A stretch of 64,000 nucleotides of DNA from Uranotaenia lowii. Its lineage: Eukaryota; Arthropoda; Insecta; Diptera; Culicidae. The stretch covers positions 67,341,888 to 67,405,887 of the forward strand of contig NC_073692.1 of the NCBI RefSeq assembly GCF_029784155.1, in the 5' to 3' direction. This document shows positions 45,849 to 57,550 of this stretch, piece by piece (the first letter of the stretch is position 1; each line of letters starts with the position of its first letter). Below the pieces are notes generated by a model. That model worked only from the letters and a program-made list of their open reading frames with translations. It did not search any database and was not told the origin of the DNA. A program made the position numbers and the translations under genes.

Positions 45849-45936
45849 GTACGTCTCTGTGGTCGAGTGGTTAGCGTGGTAAGACGGTAATCGCTGAGCC
45901 ACTGATGGCATGGGTTCGATTCCCATCTCGGTACTG
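45849..45936 (+). other. tRNA-like sequence (SINE head or tRNA relic), copy 1
   Basis: An A-box-like TGGTCGAGTGG and a B-box GGGTTCGATTCCC with a perfect T-arm (ATGGG/CCCAT) are present. The acceptor strands pair poorly, so this is not a working tRNA. It probably belongs to a SINE spanning roughly 45590-46250. Confidence 0.6.
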
Positions 45937-46319
45937 GGTGTTAAATGTTAATCTTAAGTTATCCACGTCATTTATTCAGTCTGTAAAGCCTAAATCGGCT
46001 AAGACGGTGTATGTCTTTACAATCAACCGGCAAACACGGCTAAGCTGTGCGTGTGTATGTAGCAAAAGCAACAACAAAAACATTCCTTCAATTCACAGGC
46101 AAACAACACCGGCCAAGCTGCCCGGCTTTAGCAGCTGTGTATATGTAGCGTGTGTATGTAATAGCAGGCAGTAAGCAAAGCACAGTTCTCATTCAATGGG
46201 TTTCCCGTTCCTTCACTCCCGTTCCCTTTCCCGTTTCCATCTTAAGGCAAAGGAATGCATTGAAAGGAGGCCAAACGCCGGGAAGCCGCTGTTGTACGTT
46301 TTTTGTGATTGATCGGTAA

Positions 46320-46370
46320 TTTAATTTAATTTATTTTATTAGAGAGGCTTGCTTGGTAGATTCGCCTCTA
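46320..46370 (-). mobile_element. 51-bp truncated retro-insert with 13-bp TSD
   Basis: GATTGATCGGTAA is present on both sides (46307-46319 and 46371-46383). On the minus strand the insert reads TAGAGGCGAATCTACCAAGC and ends in an A/T-rich 'attaaattaaa' tail, as in extremely truncated LINE or SINE insertions. Its duplicate is at 49983-50033. Confidence 0.6.
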
Positions 46371-46421
46371 GATTGATCGGTAACAGAAAGCCTATGACAA
46401 ATATACCTCGTCCTGCATGAA

Positions 46422-46505
46422 GCTCGAATAGTACACTGGTTAGAATGTCGGACTGGCAAGACGATACAATTGGTGATGTGAGTTCGATTCTCACTACAGC
46501 GCTGT
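46422..46505 (+). other. Second tRNA-like sequence
   Basis: An A-box-like TAGTACACTGGTTAGAATG and a B-box GAGTTCGATTC with a paired T-arm (GTGAG/CTCAC) are present. The acceptor stem is not convincing. It differs from the 45849 sequence and lies 100 bp upstream of the BEL 5' LTR. Confidence 0.55.
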
Positions 46506-46603
46506 GGTTTTAATTTTTATTTTCTTGTTTCTGGGATCAATTATCCAATAGGAAGGAAATCCCATAAAATGTTTTTCTTGTTTCGCTTGAATGTAGTGGT
46601 CAT

Positions 46604-46897
46604 TGAACGCGCACTTCTAATTTGCACGCGCATGCGCGCTTCTAATTTGTAGTGAAATGCGCAATAACGTTCATAAGGAACAGTTGAAATGGAACAGTGC
46701 GAATGTCATCTAATTATGTTTTGTTTACTTTTTACATAGCTCAGTAGCATTCGAGCTAGAATAAAAGTTACCGCCGCGAAATATAGACCGTTTTTTTGCT
46801 CCCGAAATAAAAGTTGTTTTTCGCCAAGTAGTGATTTTTTTGTAACCCGCGAGTTTCTTGATTGGATCCGAAAAGTTCTTCCGGGAGTGCATAAACA
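46604..46897 (+). repeat. BEL 5' LTR, extra copy from tandem duplication
   Basis: 294 bp, TGAACGCGCAC to GTGCATAAACA. Identical to 50267-50560. It is preceded by GTCAT, as in the right copy. Confidence 0.92.
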
Positions 46898-47618
46898 TTT
46901 TGGTCCTTCGTAACCGGATACCACATCCCGTTTTCCCGGAGAATTTCGGTGGAGTAGTTTCGCGGTGGTTTTCAAATTGTGCTGCTGATTGGTGACGCGA
47001 AAATCGCCATCGCTAAAAAACTTTTCGCGGACAATAAAAAGTGGTCCCCTTTGTGCTGCTGGCTTGGGACGCGAAAAAATCGCCATCGCAAATTGATTGC
47101 CCAGCTCATCGAACAATTCGGTGAGTGTGATAAGTGCCTGAAAGTGTGAAAAAAGTGCATCGAGCCAGCTGGGAGTGAACCACGGCACCTAGGAAGGACA
47201 TCACGAAGCTTGAAGGCAACCTCCAGGACATCGGACATCGTAGTTCATCACATAATTTGGGAAGTACTTGTGTTGTTGAGAAATAAAGATTGAGATTGCA
47301 TGTGAGGTGTTTTTTCTTGGTTGCATGAGGTGTGCCCTTTTTAAATATAAGTTGGTCTTGGTTTGCGCTGGTTGTTTCTCCGTTGTTGTTCCGCTGGTTG
47401 TGCCCCCCTGCTGCAGTCAACAAGTTCGACGGTTTCGTCAATCGGGTTTCGCGGTTGTGTGGAACGTCGAGTAGATCGGGTACAGCTGTTAGTACTACAG
47501 TGCAGTTTGGTGATAGTGTTTTAATTTTGCATTGGACGAATTGGGCCGAACGGACTTCAGTTTTTTTACAAATTAAAACTTAGTGAAAATAAAAACCGTG
47601 AAAGTGAAAAAGTGCAAC

Positions 47619-48500
47619 ATGGCTAGAAACTTACAATCGCAGCTTAAAACTCTGCAAAAACGTGAACGACAAATAGTGCTTATGCTGGACAGTGTCGATC
47701 GGTTTTTGCAACACTATAATTCTGAACATGATGAGTGTCAATTAACTTCAAGGATTCAAGCTTTGGATCCAGTGTACAGTGAGTTTTACGAAGTGCGTGG
47801 AAAAATAGAGATTGCTTTGGAAGAGGCCGATGAAAAGCTGGACAAGGATTTGGAAGAGGACACTAAAAAGGAAGCAGAAAAGCAACGACAGGATGAGAAC
47901 GAAAGGATTTTGCTGGAGTTTGAGGATCGATTTTTCGAGTTGAAGGGAATGCTCATGAAACTTCAATCGTCGAAAGCATCTCAGCCAAACGACGAGTCGA
48001 GATTCAGCCAAGATCGGTCCGCCCCATTTTCGCGTGTCAAGCTTCCAGAGATTCGACTTCCAACCTTCAACGGAAAGATCAAGGAATGGGTGACGTTCAG
48101 AGATAGCTTTCGGAGTCTCATTCATTGCAATCCTCAGCTAGGATCTACGGAGAAGTTCACGTATCTCAGGTCTGCCGTCACAGGTGATGCGTTGAAGGAT
48201 ATCGCATCCATTGAACTCACCGATGCCAACTATGATGTCGCTTGGGATATTTTGGAGGAGCGTTACGAGAATCGTAAGCTCATTGTGAAGGCTTACCTGG
48301 ACGCTTTATTCGCTTTAGAACCACTGAAGAAAGAAGGCTACGACGGGCTGAATAATCTGATCACCGAGTTCGAGAAGAATCTTCAGATGTTGCAGAAGGT
48401 CGATGAAGAAACCGAAGGCTGGAGTACAATCCTGAGCTACATGCTGAGCGGAATAAGTGAGTGTTTTTGTTTGTTTGTAAAATGCCTTTATGCCTCTTAA
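47619..48500 (+). pseudogene. BEL gag, truncated extra copy
   Basis: The same ATG (ATGGCTAGAAAC) and first 277 codons as the full copy at 51282. The tandem-duplication junction at 48450/48451 then replaces the rest with about 16 unrelated codons ending in CLYAS. It keeps the N-terminal coiled-coil part (charged E/K/D-rich, residues 60-110) and most of the DUF1759 gag domain (LPTFNGKIKEW near residue 148), and loses the zinc knuckles, protease and pol. It has its own LTR and leader, so it could be transcribed, and a gag fragment could interfere with assembly; that is speculation. Confidence 0.85.
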
Positions 48501-49511
48501 TAACAGGATAAATAGAATAAATAAATGATTTTTATCATTAAAACTTTGAATCTAAGCTCAAATTTATATCTTAAGAGAAAATTGAAGATCTCAAAACCGA
48601 TTTGATAGAGTTTTTCTAACGGATGAACTGCCTCTATAATACGGCAACCATAACTTCTGTTTTATTCTATAAAATCATTAAAGAAATAGATTTTTTCAAA
48701 AACTTCAGTTTTGTCCTATGAAAGTTATAAATTTCTAGCATTTCCCATGCAATTATACGAAAATATTTCAAAAAACAGAAATTTAGCATAAAACATAAAA
48801 AGGCGCGTTTAGCCCGCACGATTTGAGGTTCGGCAATTTTGACAACAGTTTCAATAATACCGATTTCTCAAAAACTGAAGGAGATTTCAACATAAAAATA
48901 TAAAATATAGAAAACAGATGTCTGTTTATGTGTTTATAGTTTTTATGGACATATTCGATGTATGAACTATTTGATTGAATCAGTATTTGGGAAAAGTCCG
49001 GTCCGGTCCGGTTGCCCGTATTTCATTGGAAAAAGCTTGAATCTGCTCGGATTTATTCCTTTAAATTGCTAAACAGATAAAAAAAAACTTTTTTTGTTGT
49101 GAATTTTTTAAATAATGCTTCCAAAACGACATTTTTGAGTAAGTTTTAGAAAAATAATCATTAAAGGTTTTTTGGAAGCAATACGATTAAAATACGATTT
49201 AAAATCTGCACCCAAAATTCAGCCTCTGTGCCAATGGCGTGTAGTCAATTTCATAGCATCATTGGTACAAGAAGATAACGCGACCGGCACTGATTCGATT
49301 TGCGCCCACCGGCATTAACCTCCCAGCGCAACCGAATTGCGTATGTCTGAATGAAACAAAATAAAAACGTTTTCGCGTCCCTCCCCATCGCATCACAAGC
49401 CGAAGAAGGATGGAAATAAATACCGGCCAACACCAGGCAGCCAGCGAACCGAGCACTGTGCGTGTGAATGTAGCAAAAGCAACAACAAAAACATCCTTCT
49501 AATTCAGGCAA

Positions 49512-49599
49512 GTACGTCTCTGTGGTCGAGTGGTTAGCGTGGTAAGACGGTAATCGCTGAGCCACTGATGGCATGGGTTCGATTCCCATCTCGGTACTG
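49512..49599 (+). other. tRNA-like sequence, duplicated copy
   Basis: Same as 45849-45936, within the right copy of the tandem duplication. Confidence 0.6.
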
Positions 49600-50084
49600 G
49601 GTGTTAAATGTTAATCTTAAGTTATCCACGTCATTTATTCAGTCTGTAAAGCCTAAATCGGCTAAGACGGTGTATGTCTTTACAATCAACCGGCAAACAC
49701 GGCTAAGCTGTGCGTGTGTATGTAGCAAAAGCAACAACAAAAACATTCCTTCAATTCACAGGCAAACAACACCGGCCAAGCTGCCCGGCTTTAGCAGCTG
49801 TGTATATGTAGCGTGTGTATGTAATAGCAGGCAGTAAGCAAAGCACAGTTCTCATTCAATGGGTTTCCCGTTCCTTCACTCCCGTTCCCTTTCCCGTTTC
49901 CATCTTAAGGCAAAGGAATGCATTGAAAGGAGGCCAAACGCCGGGAAGCCGCTGTTGTACGTTTTTTGTGATTGATCGGTAATTTAATTTAATTTATTTT
50001 ATTAGAGAGGCTTGCTTGGTAGATTCGCCTCTAGATTGATCGGTAACAGAAAGCCTATGACAAATATACCTCGTCCTGCATGAA

Positions 50085-50168
50085 GCTCGAATAGTACACT
50101 GGTTAGAATGTCGGACTGGCAAGACGATACAATTGGTGATGTGAGTTCGATTCTCACTACAGCGCTGT
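50085..50168 (+). other. Second tRNA-like sequence, duplicated copy
   Basis: Same as 46422-46505, in the right copy. Confidence 0.55.
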
Positions 50169-50266
50169 GGTTTTAATTTTTATTTTCTTGTTTCTGGGAT
50201 CAATTATCCAATAGGAAGGAAATCCCATAAAATGTTTTTCTTGTTTCGCTTGAATGTAGTGGTCAT

Positions 50267-50560
50267 TGAACGCGCACTTCTAATTTGCACGCGCATGCGC
50301 GCTTCTAATTTGTAGTGAAATGCGCAATAACGTTCATAAGGAACAGTTGAAATGGAACAGTGCGAATGTCATCTAATTATGTTTTGTTTACTTTTTACAT
50401 AGCTCAGTAGCATTCGAGCTAGAATAAAAGTTACCGCCGCGAAATATAGACCGTTTTTTTGCTCCCGAAATAAAAGTTGTTTTTCGCCAAGTAGTGATTT
50501 TTTTGTAACCCGCGAGTTTCTTGATTGGATCCGAAAAGTTCTTCCGGGAGTGCATAAACA
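50267..50560 (+). repeat. BEL 5' LTR
   Basis: 294 bp, TG...CA bounded. It differs from the 3' LTR at 'tttac[t]tttt' and 'gagc[t]agaat', which read g at those positions in the 3' copy. Confidence 0.95.
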
Positions 50561-50563
50561 TTT

Positions 50564-50580
50564 TGGTCCTTCGTAACCGG
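50564..50580 (+). promoter_or_regulatory. Probable primer-binding site
   Basis: TGGTCCTTCGTAACCGG starts three bases after the LTR. The TGG start fits pairing with a tRNA CCA end, and similar sites occur in other BEL elements. I cannot name the tRNA. Confidence 0.55.
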
Positions 50581-51281
50581 ATACCACATCCCGTTTTCCC
50601 GGAGAATTTCGGTGGAGTAGTTTCGCGGTGGTTTTCAAATTGTGCTGCTGATTGGTGACGCGAAAATCGCCATCGCTAAAAAACTTTTCGCGGACAATAA
50701 AAAGTGGTCCCCTTTGTGCTGCTGGCTTGGGACGCGAAAAAATCGCCATCGCAAATTGATTGCCCAGCTCATCGAACAATTCGGTGAGTGTGATAAGTGC
50801 CTGAAAGTGTGAAAAAAGTGCATCGAGCCAGCTGGGAGTGAACCACGGCACCTAGGAAGGACATCACGAAGCTTGAAGGCAACCTCCAGGACATCGGACA
50901 TCGTAGTTCATCACATAATTTGGGAAGTACTTGTGTTGTTGAGAAATAAAGATTGAGATTGCATGTGAGGTGTTTTTTCTTGGTTGCATGAGGTGTGCCC
51001 TTTTTAAATATAAGTTGGTCTTGGTTTGCGCTGGTTGTTTCTCCGTTGTTGTTCCGCTGGTTGTGCCCCCCTGCTGCAGTCAACAAGTTCGACGGTTTCG
51101 TCAATCGGGTTTCGCGGTTGTGTGGAACGTCGAGTAGATCGGGTACAGCTGTTAGTACTACAGTGCAGTTTGGTGATAGTGTTTTAATTTTGCATTGGAC
51201 GAATTGGGCCGAACGGACTTCAGTTTTTTTACAAATTAAAACTTAGTGAAAATAAAAACCGTGAAAGTGAAAAAGTGCAAC

Positions 51282-54200
51282 ATGGCTAGAAACTTACAAT
51301 CGCAGCTTAAAACTCTGCAAAAACGTGAACGACAAATAGTGCTTATGCTGGACAGTGTCGATCGGTTTTTGCAACACTATAATTCTGAACATGATGAGTG
51401 TCAATTAACTTCAAGGATTCAAGCTTTGGATCCAGTGTACAGTGAGTTTTACGAAGTGCGTGGAAAAATAGAGATTGCTTTGGAAGAGGCCGATGAAAAG
51501 CTGGACAAGGATTTGGAAGAGGACACTAAAAAGGAAGCAGAAAAGCAACGACAGGATGAGAACGAAAGGATTTTGCTGGAGTTTGAGGATCGATTTTTCG
51601 AGTTGAAGGGAATGCTCATGAAACTTCAATCGTCGAAAGCATCTCAGCCAAACGACGAGTCGAGATTCAGCCAAGATCGGTCCGCCCCATTTTCGCGTGT
51701 CAAGCTTCCAGAGATTCGACTTCCAACCTTCAACGGAAAGATCAAGGAATGGGTGACGTTCAGAGATAGCTTTCGGAGTCTCATTCATTGCAATCCTCAG
51801 CTAGGATCTACGGAGAAGTTCACGTATCTCAGGTCTGCCGTCACAGGTGATGCGTTGAAGGATATCGCATCCATTGAACTCACCGATGCCAACTATGATG
51901 TCGCTTGGGATATTTTGGAGGAGCGTTACGAGAATCGTAAGCTCATTGTGAAGGCTTACCTGGACGCTTTATTCGCTTTAGAACCACTGAAGAAAGAAGG
52001 CTACGACGGGCTGAATAATCTGATCACCGAGTTCGAGAAGAATCTTCAGATGTTGCAGAAGGTCGATGAAGAAACCGAAGGCTGGAGTACAATCCTGAGC
52101 TACATGCTGAGCGCCCGTCTTGATCCTGTTACTCTTCGAAATTGGGAAACACATCATAACAGCAAGGAAGTTCCCAGGTACGAAGACCTCAAGAAGTTTT
52201 TACGCAACTATTGTAGTGTTCTCCAATCTGTAGCGCCATCAAAAGGGTCAAGTTCAACAGACAACAAGCAATCCAGGAGTTCAGTGTGTAATACCGCATA
52301 CAAGTCGTCGAATCGGTGTCCGTTCTGCAACGAGCCGTGGCATTCACCCTTCCACTGCCAGAAGTTCATGCGTCTAAAATTGTCTGAGCGTTTGGACGCG
52401 GTAAATCGAGCCAGAGTCTGCCGTAACTGTTTCCAGAGTGGTCATTTCGCAGCGAATTGCAGCCGAAGTACCTGTCGTCATTGTCATCAGAAGCATCATT
52501 CGTTAATCCACGCGTCGCGATCCTCCGTTCCACACCCGTTGAATCCGAAGCCGTATCAACAGTCAACGTCACAACCCATCGTTCAACAAGCATCGTTCCA
52601 ACAGCCAAATCCACAACTCCAACCAACAAACACCGAGAACTTGCACACCTCAACACAAAATGCACCAACCACCTCACAACACACAAACACACAACAAACC
52701 TCAACACATAGTAACACCAGTCAAAATTATGTCGCACTTCCTGCTTCTCCTTCGAATAACATTATTCTGTCAACGGCTCTAATAAGAGTGAAAGATCGTC
52801 ATGGCAACACGCTGATTGCTCGAGCTCTTCTTGATTCTTGTTCGCAACATTGCCTCATGACACGTGACTTCTCTCGCAAGCTGCGCTTCGTTGAATCACC
52901 CACGTTCCTGTCGGTCCAAGGTATTGGATCATCGCAAAGTGTTTCAACAAAGGCTGTAAGCGCTGAAATAACTCCCCGTTCGCCGAAGATGTCCCGCTTC
53001 CAGGAAACTGTGCAATTTTTCGTTTTACCAAAGCTCACTCTTCATTTGCCAACAACTTCGTTTGATCCATCCACTTTGCCGCTTCCTGATGCATCGCTCC
53101 TGGCAGATCCGTATTTCCATGAGTCGAGGCGCATAGACGTAATAATTGGCGCTGAATATTACATGGACTTGCTCACAAACGACAGACGGAAGATAACTGC
53201 AAACGGACCAACTCTACAAAAGACCGTATTCGGATGGATTGTCTCGGGTCGAGTATCAAGCGCAACACCATCCATTTCTCAGACTTATGTTTGCTCAATT
53301 GTAGATCTTCAAGATCAATTGATGAAGTTTTGGGAACTGGAAACCTGCCGCGTTAAAAGCGTCCTGTCGATAGAAGAATCGTTGTGTGAAAAGATCTTTC
53401 GAGAAACTACGATACGTGACACTGAAGGCCGATTCGTCGTTACACTTCCCAAGAAAGAGTCTGTGATTGATCAAATCGGCAACTCACTCACGAGAGCTGC
53501 TAGTCGTTTTACGGCACTGGAAAGGCGATTCGAAACCGATGCGGATTTGAAGAAGTTGTATGCTGCCTTCGTCCACGAATACCTTGCACTAGGGCACATG
53601 CAAGAAGTGTCAGACAAGTCGGATCTAGAAAAAGGCTACTACATACCGCATCTCCCTGTGTTTAAACCTGACAGTACGACGACAAAATTGCGGGTGGTGT
53701 TCGATGCATCATGCAAGTCATCCTCTGGTGTTTCGTTGAATGACGCTCTAATGGTGGGACCTGTCGTCCAGGATGAGCTGCTGGATATCACGCTACGCTT
53801 CAGGCTTCATCAGTACGCGATTGTAGCTGACATAGCCAAGATGTATCGAATGATCAAGGTGCAACGTGGGGATCATCGGTGGCAGAGAATTTTGTGGCGA
53901 GATTCAAGAGATGAGTCTGTTCGGACCTTCGAACTTAACACCGTTACTTACGGTACTTCCTCCGCCCCTTATCTTGCTACAAGGTGTCTGCAACAATTGT
54001 CCCAGGATGGAGCTGAGGAATATCCGATCGCAGCTGAGGTGCTCGCTTCTGCGTTCTACGTCGACGACATGCTGATTAGTGTCAAATCCATTGAGGAAGG
54101 AAAGCAACTTGTGCAGCAAATGATGAGCCTCATGGATTCTGCTGGAATGTCTCTCAGAAAGTACGTTTCTAACTGCTCGGAGATTCTACAAAATGTACCC

Positions 54201-54901
54201 TCCCATCTCTGTGATGAACGATTGGTTTGTGAGTTAGACTCAACCAGATCTACTGTGAAAACCCTTGGACTGCAGTGGCAGCCTAGCTCCGACGACTTCC
54301 GCTTCAGTACGATTTCTTGGGATGATAAAGCACCGATTACCAAGCGAAAAGTATTGTCAGACGTAGCACGGCTTTTCGATCCCTTAGGACTAGTTGGCCC
54401 CGTCGTAATCCAAGCTAAAATCTTTGTACAAGATCTGTGGAAACTCCAATGTGATTGGGATGAGGAACTGAGCGTTGAGCTTCAAGAGCAGTGGAGGGAG
54501 TATCGTCGAAATTTTGCAAGTTTAGACAGTTTGTCAGTGCCCCGTTGGGTTGGTTTGAGTCAGGAGACAAGAGTCGTAGAAATTCACGGATTTTGTGATG
54601 CGTCAGACAAAGCGTACGGAGCATGCTTATATGTCAGAACCGTTGATGCTAATGAGGAGATTCTAGTTCGACTGTTGACGGCGAAGTCGAGAGTAGCCCC
54701 TCTCGAAAACCTGAAGAAGAAAAAGAAGAGGCAATCTACGCCACGATTAGAATTGTCATCAGCTTTACTTCTCGCGCACCTTTATGAAAGAGTCTCCAGA
54801 AGCATCAAGTTGCAGTCAGCAAAATCCCACTTTTGGACTGATTCCATGATAGTTAAGTGTTGGCTATCATCCCCACCTTCGCGTTGGAAAGAGTTTGTAG
54901 C
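51282..54901 (+). CDS. BEL/Pao gag-pol polyprotein, first part (gag to RNase H)
   Basis: The start is the first ATG of the frame; upstream codons to 51246 lack one. Domains by residue: N-terminal coiled coil (1-120); DUF1759 gag domain (about 145-300, LPTFNGKIKEW); zinc knuckles at about 345-410 (CPFCNEPWHSPFHC, CRNCFQSGHFAANC, CRHCHQKHH); a Q/T/S-rich linker; an A17-type aspartic protease (ALLDSCSQ near 514, DVIIGAEYY near 619). Then RT (LRVVFDAS near 803, VADIAKMYRMIKV near 847, YVDD near 926) and RNase H (GFCDASDKAYGACLY near 1104, WTDSM near 1186). The protease box is DSC rather than DSG; C at this position may be tolerated or damaging. The frame enters the hAT insertion at 54902 and stops at 54930-54932. 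Acts in reverse transcription within cytoplasmic particles. Confidence 0.95.
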
Positions 54902-57550
54902 CAGGCTTCCCAAAAGTACTGCATTGCGATGACAGCTTTTTCTTCGCCGAACAAACTGTCTCGGTTTGCCTTTCCACTCGGTTCGCTGCTGTACCGTCGG
55001 TGACGAATAAAAACGCTTCGGCTACGTCGCACACGTTCGGGAACGAAGATTGTATCTGAACAATCGGCTAAAGCTTGCGCTGCCGAAAGTGTTGTGCTTT
55101 AAGCTGTAGCGAACCGAACCGACAGTTCGATTTTCATTCTTTCATGCCTCCTGTTTCGCAAATAATTTCATCCTAACTGTCGGCTGTAGGGCGTGACAGT
55201 TTTGCGCAGGACTGTCGCGGGCGACTGTCATGCCCATACCGTTTCCATGCCCGGTCGTATGCTGCTGATGCTGCTGCTCGATTCGAATAGACCGAACGAG
55301 CAATATATTCCAACCGAGCAGCAGCATACGACCGAGGCGTAACGCGATGTGTGGTTTCGGTGAAGGTTATGCGAAAATTGTTATAGTAATTACCTTCGAT
55401 AAAAAAAACCTTAAAAAGACATGAATTCAATCGTACAATTTAATACTTTTTTATTATTTTATTTTTATTTTTTATTCAGAATCATAGCCTTAGAAATATT
55501 TCACTCACGGGAGAAGTGGGTTGGGATAGAACACATTTTTTGTGTCGATTCTCTAGAATTTGTTTGAATATAAGAAAAAATGAAAAAAATGAGAAAACGA
55601 ATTGTTAAAAACGAATATAAAAGGCAAGTGATGGGAACCATGAAACATAAATTAAATAATCGTAGAAATAATCATTTTGGGGTGAAAATCTCGAAGTGAG
55701 TTCTTGTATTGAATCTCAATCTGAAATTTGAACCTGAAACATAAATCTAAGCCTGATACCTTCAACTAGAAATCTGAATGAAGAATTTTAATGCGAATCT
55801 GAATATAAAACCCTTCTCTGAAATCTTAATCTGAAACCTGATCTCAAAATTAGAACCTGGAATCTCAATATTAAATTTGAATAAGAATCTGAAATCTCAA
55901 TCTTAAATTTGAATCTGAAATATAAATCTCCAATTTGAAACTGAAATCTTAATCTGAAATCAGAATTTGAAATTTGAATCTGAATCTGAGATCCGAATCT
56001 GAAATTGGAACATGAAATCTGAATCTGAAATTCGAATCTTACATCTAAATACGAAATCTGAATCTAAAATCTGAATCTGAAATCTGACTCTGAAATCTGA
56101 TTCTAAAATCTGAATCTGAAATCTGAATCTGAAATCTGAATCTGAAATCTGATTCTGAAATCTGAATCTGAAATCTGAATCTGAAATCTGAATCTGAAAT
56201 CTGAATCTGAAATCTGAATCTGAAATCTGAATCTGAAATCTGAAATGTGAATCTGAAATTCGAAACTGAAACTTTAATCTGAAATCTGAATCTGAAATCT
56301 GAATCTGAATCTGAAATCTGAATCTGAAATCTGAATCTGAAATCTGAATCTTAAATCTGAATCTGAAAACTGAATCTGAAATCAGAATCTGAAAACAGAA
56401 TCTGAAATCTGAATCTGAAATCCTCATCTGAAATCTTAATCTGAAATCTGTATCTGAAATCTGAATCTGGAATCTGAATCTGAAATCTGAAATCTGAATC
56501 TGAAATCTGAATCTGAAATCTGAATCTGAAATCTGAATCTGAAATCTGAATCTGAAATCTGAATCTGAAATCTGAATTTGAAATCTGAATCTGAAATCAG
56601 AATCTGAAATCAGAATCTGAAATCTGAATCTGAAATCAGAATCTGAAAACAGAATCTGAAATCTGAATCTGAAATCCTATTCTGAAATCTTAATCTGAAA
56701 TCTGTATCTGAAATCTGAATCTGGAATCTGAATCTGAAATCTGAATCTGAAATTTGAATCTAAAATTTGAATCTGAAATCTGAATCTAAAATTTCAATCT
56801 TAAATCTAAATTTAAAATCTGAATTTGTTTCTGATTCTAAAATCTGAAATCTGAATCTGAAATCCGTTTCTAGAATCTGAGTCTTAAATCTGAATCTGAA
56901 ATCTGAATCTCATATTTGATCCCTAAATTTAAATCTGAAATCTGAGTCTGCAAAGCTGAATCTGAAATTTAAATCCTAAACTTGAATCTGAAATCCAAAT
57001 TGGAATCTAAAATCTTGATCTGAAGTATGAATCTGAAATCCGAATTTTTATCTGAAATCTGAAATCGCATATTTCAATTTGAAATCTAAAATCTTGAACT
57101 TGAATTCATAAACGACATCCAATATCAGGCTGGAAAACAACACGCATCAATGCGTGTCGACCAACTAATAACGTAAGGATAGCCAGCCGCAGTAGCTAGC
57201 TTGAGCTTCAAGCAGAAGTTCGTTAATTCTAAATTAAATCGACCCGAGCGTGAGCCGATGATGATCCAATGCGAATCTCGGCTACAGTCGGACGTTATTA
57301 GCAGTACTGTCATGCGAAGTTTAACGCATTGAAAACTGTCACGAAGATTTCCCCAAAACTGTCACGGAGCTTCAAAGGCTATTATATCCACGAGCAAACT
57401 TTCGCATGAGGTAAACCAAGGCGTCGTTGTACATCGCACGAATGCGCCTTTTAAAACTGTCGGGGAAGAAATATTCGGAAAGCTTTCACCGAAGTGGATG
57501 TGCGACGTTCGCAAGAATACTGTCGTTCGGCAGTACTTTTCGGATGCCTG
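54902..57550. mobile_element. hAT-type non-autonomous element inserted in BEL pol
   Basis: The ends CAGGCTTCCCAAAAGTACTGC and CAGGCATCCGAAAAGTACTGC (read inward) are inverted, with two mismatches. A perfect 8-bp duplication TTTGTAGC lies at 54894-54901 and 57551-57558. The BEL reading frame continues cleanly across it. Near both ends there are GC-rich palindromic stretches with 'ctgtcacg/actgtc' motifs, for example an inverted pair around 55245-55335 (gtcgtatgctgct and complement). The core is a 1.4-kb satellite. No transposase is present. Confidence 0.92.
55716..57090. repeat. 13-bp satellite array, unit GAATCTGAAATCT
   Basis: About 100 units, cleanest at 56080-56260 and 56480-56740, decaying towards both ends. 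Larger blocks are themselves repeated: the phrase 'aaaacagaatctgaaatctg' followed by 'aatcc' occurs near 56395 and 56648. Because 13 is not a multiple of three, all three frames are read in turn. That gives a 13-residue periodic peptide on the minus strand (56427-55960) of no evident meaning. Confidence 0.95.

Larger units (their letters stand above)
44788..48450 (+). repeat. Tandem duplication, left copy (3,663 bp)
   Basis: Every base checked by eye here recurs exactly 3,663 bp further on. The unit contains an old repeat (45340-45550), two tRNA-like stretches, a 51-bp retro-insert, the BEL 5' LTR, leader and the first 277 gag codons. It ends at a junction where the gag phrase 'atgctgagcg' meets 'gaataagtgag', the first bases of the unit. 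There is only a single shared base at the breakpoint. Confidence 0.93.
48451..52113 (+). repeat. Tandem duplication, right copy (3,663 bp)
   Basis: The direct second copy, continuing at its right edge into the rest of gag-pol. No difference from the left copy was noticed, so the event is very young or an assembly artefact. Confidence 0.93.

Noticed and set aside
45588..45926. 112-codon minus-strand frame (duplicated at 49251-49589)
   Set aside because: It crosses the tRNA-like region in antisense; no protein similarity.
45849..46505. Functional tRNA genes
   Set aside because: A and B boxes are present but the acceptor stems do not pair; they are SINE or tRNA relics.
46706..47188. 160-codon minus-strand frame (duplicated at 50369-50851)
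   Set aside because: It is antisense to the BEL LTR and leader; the duplicate arises only from the tandem duplication.
55960..56427. 155-codon minus-strand frame with ISDSDFRF repeats
   Set aside because: It is the translation of a 13-bp satellite, which is open in every phase.
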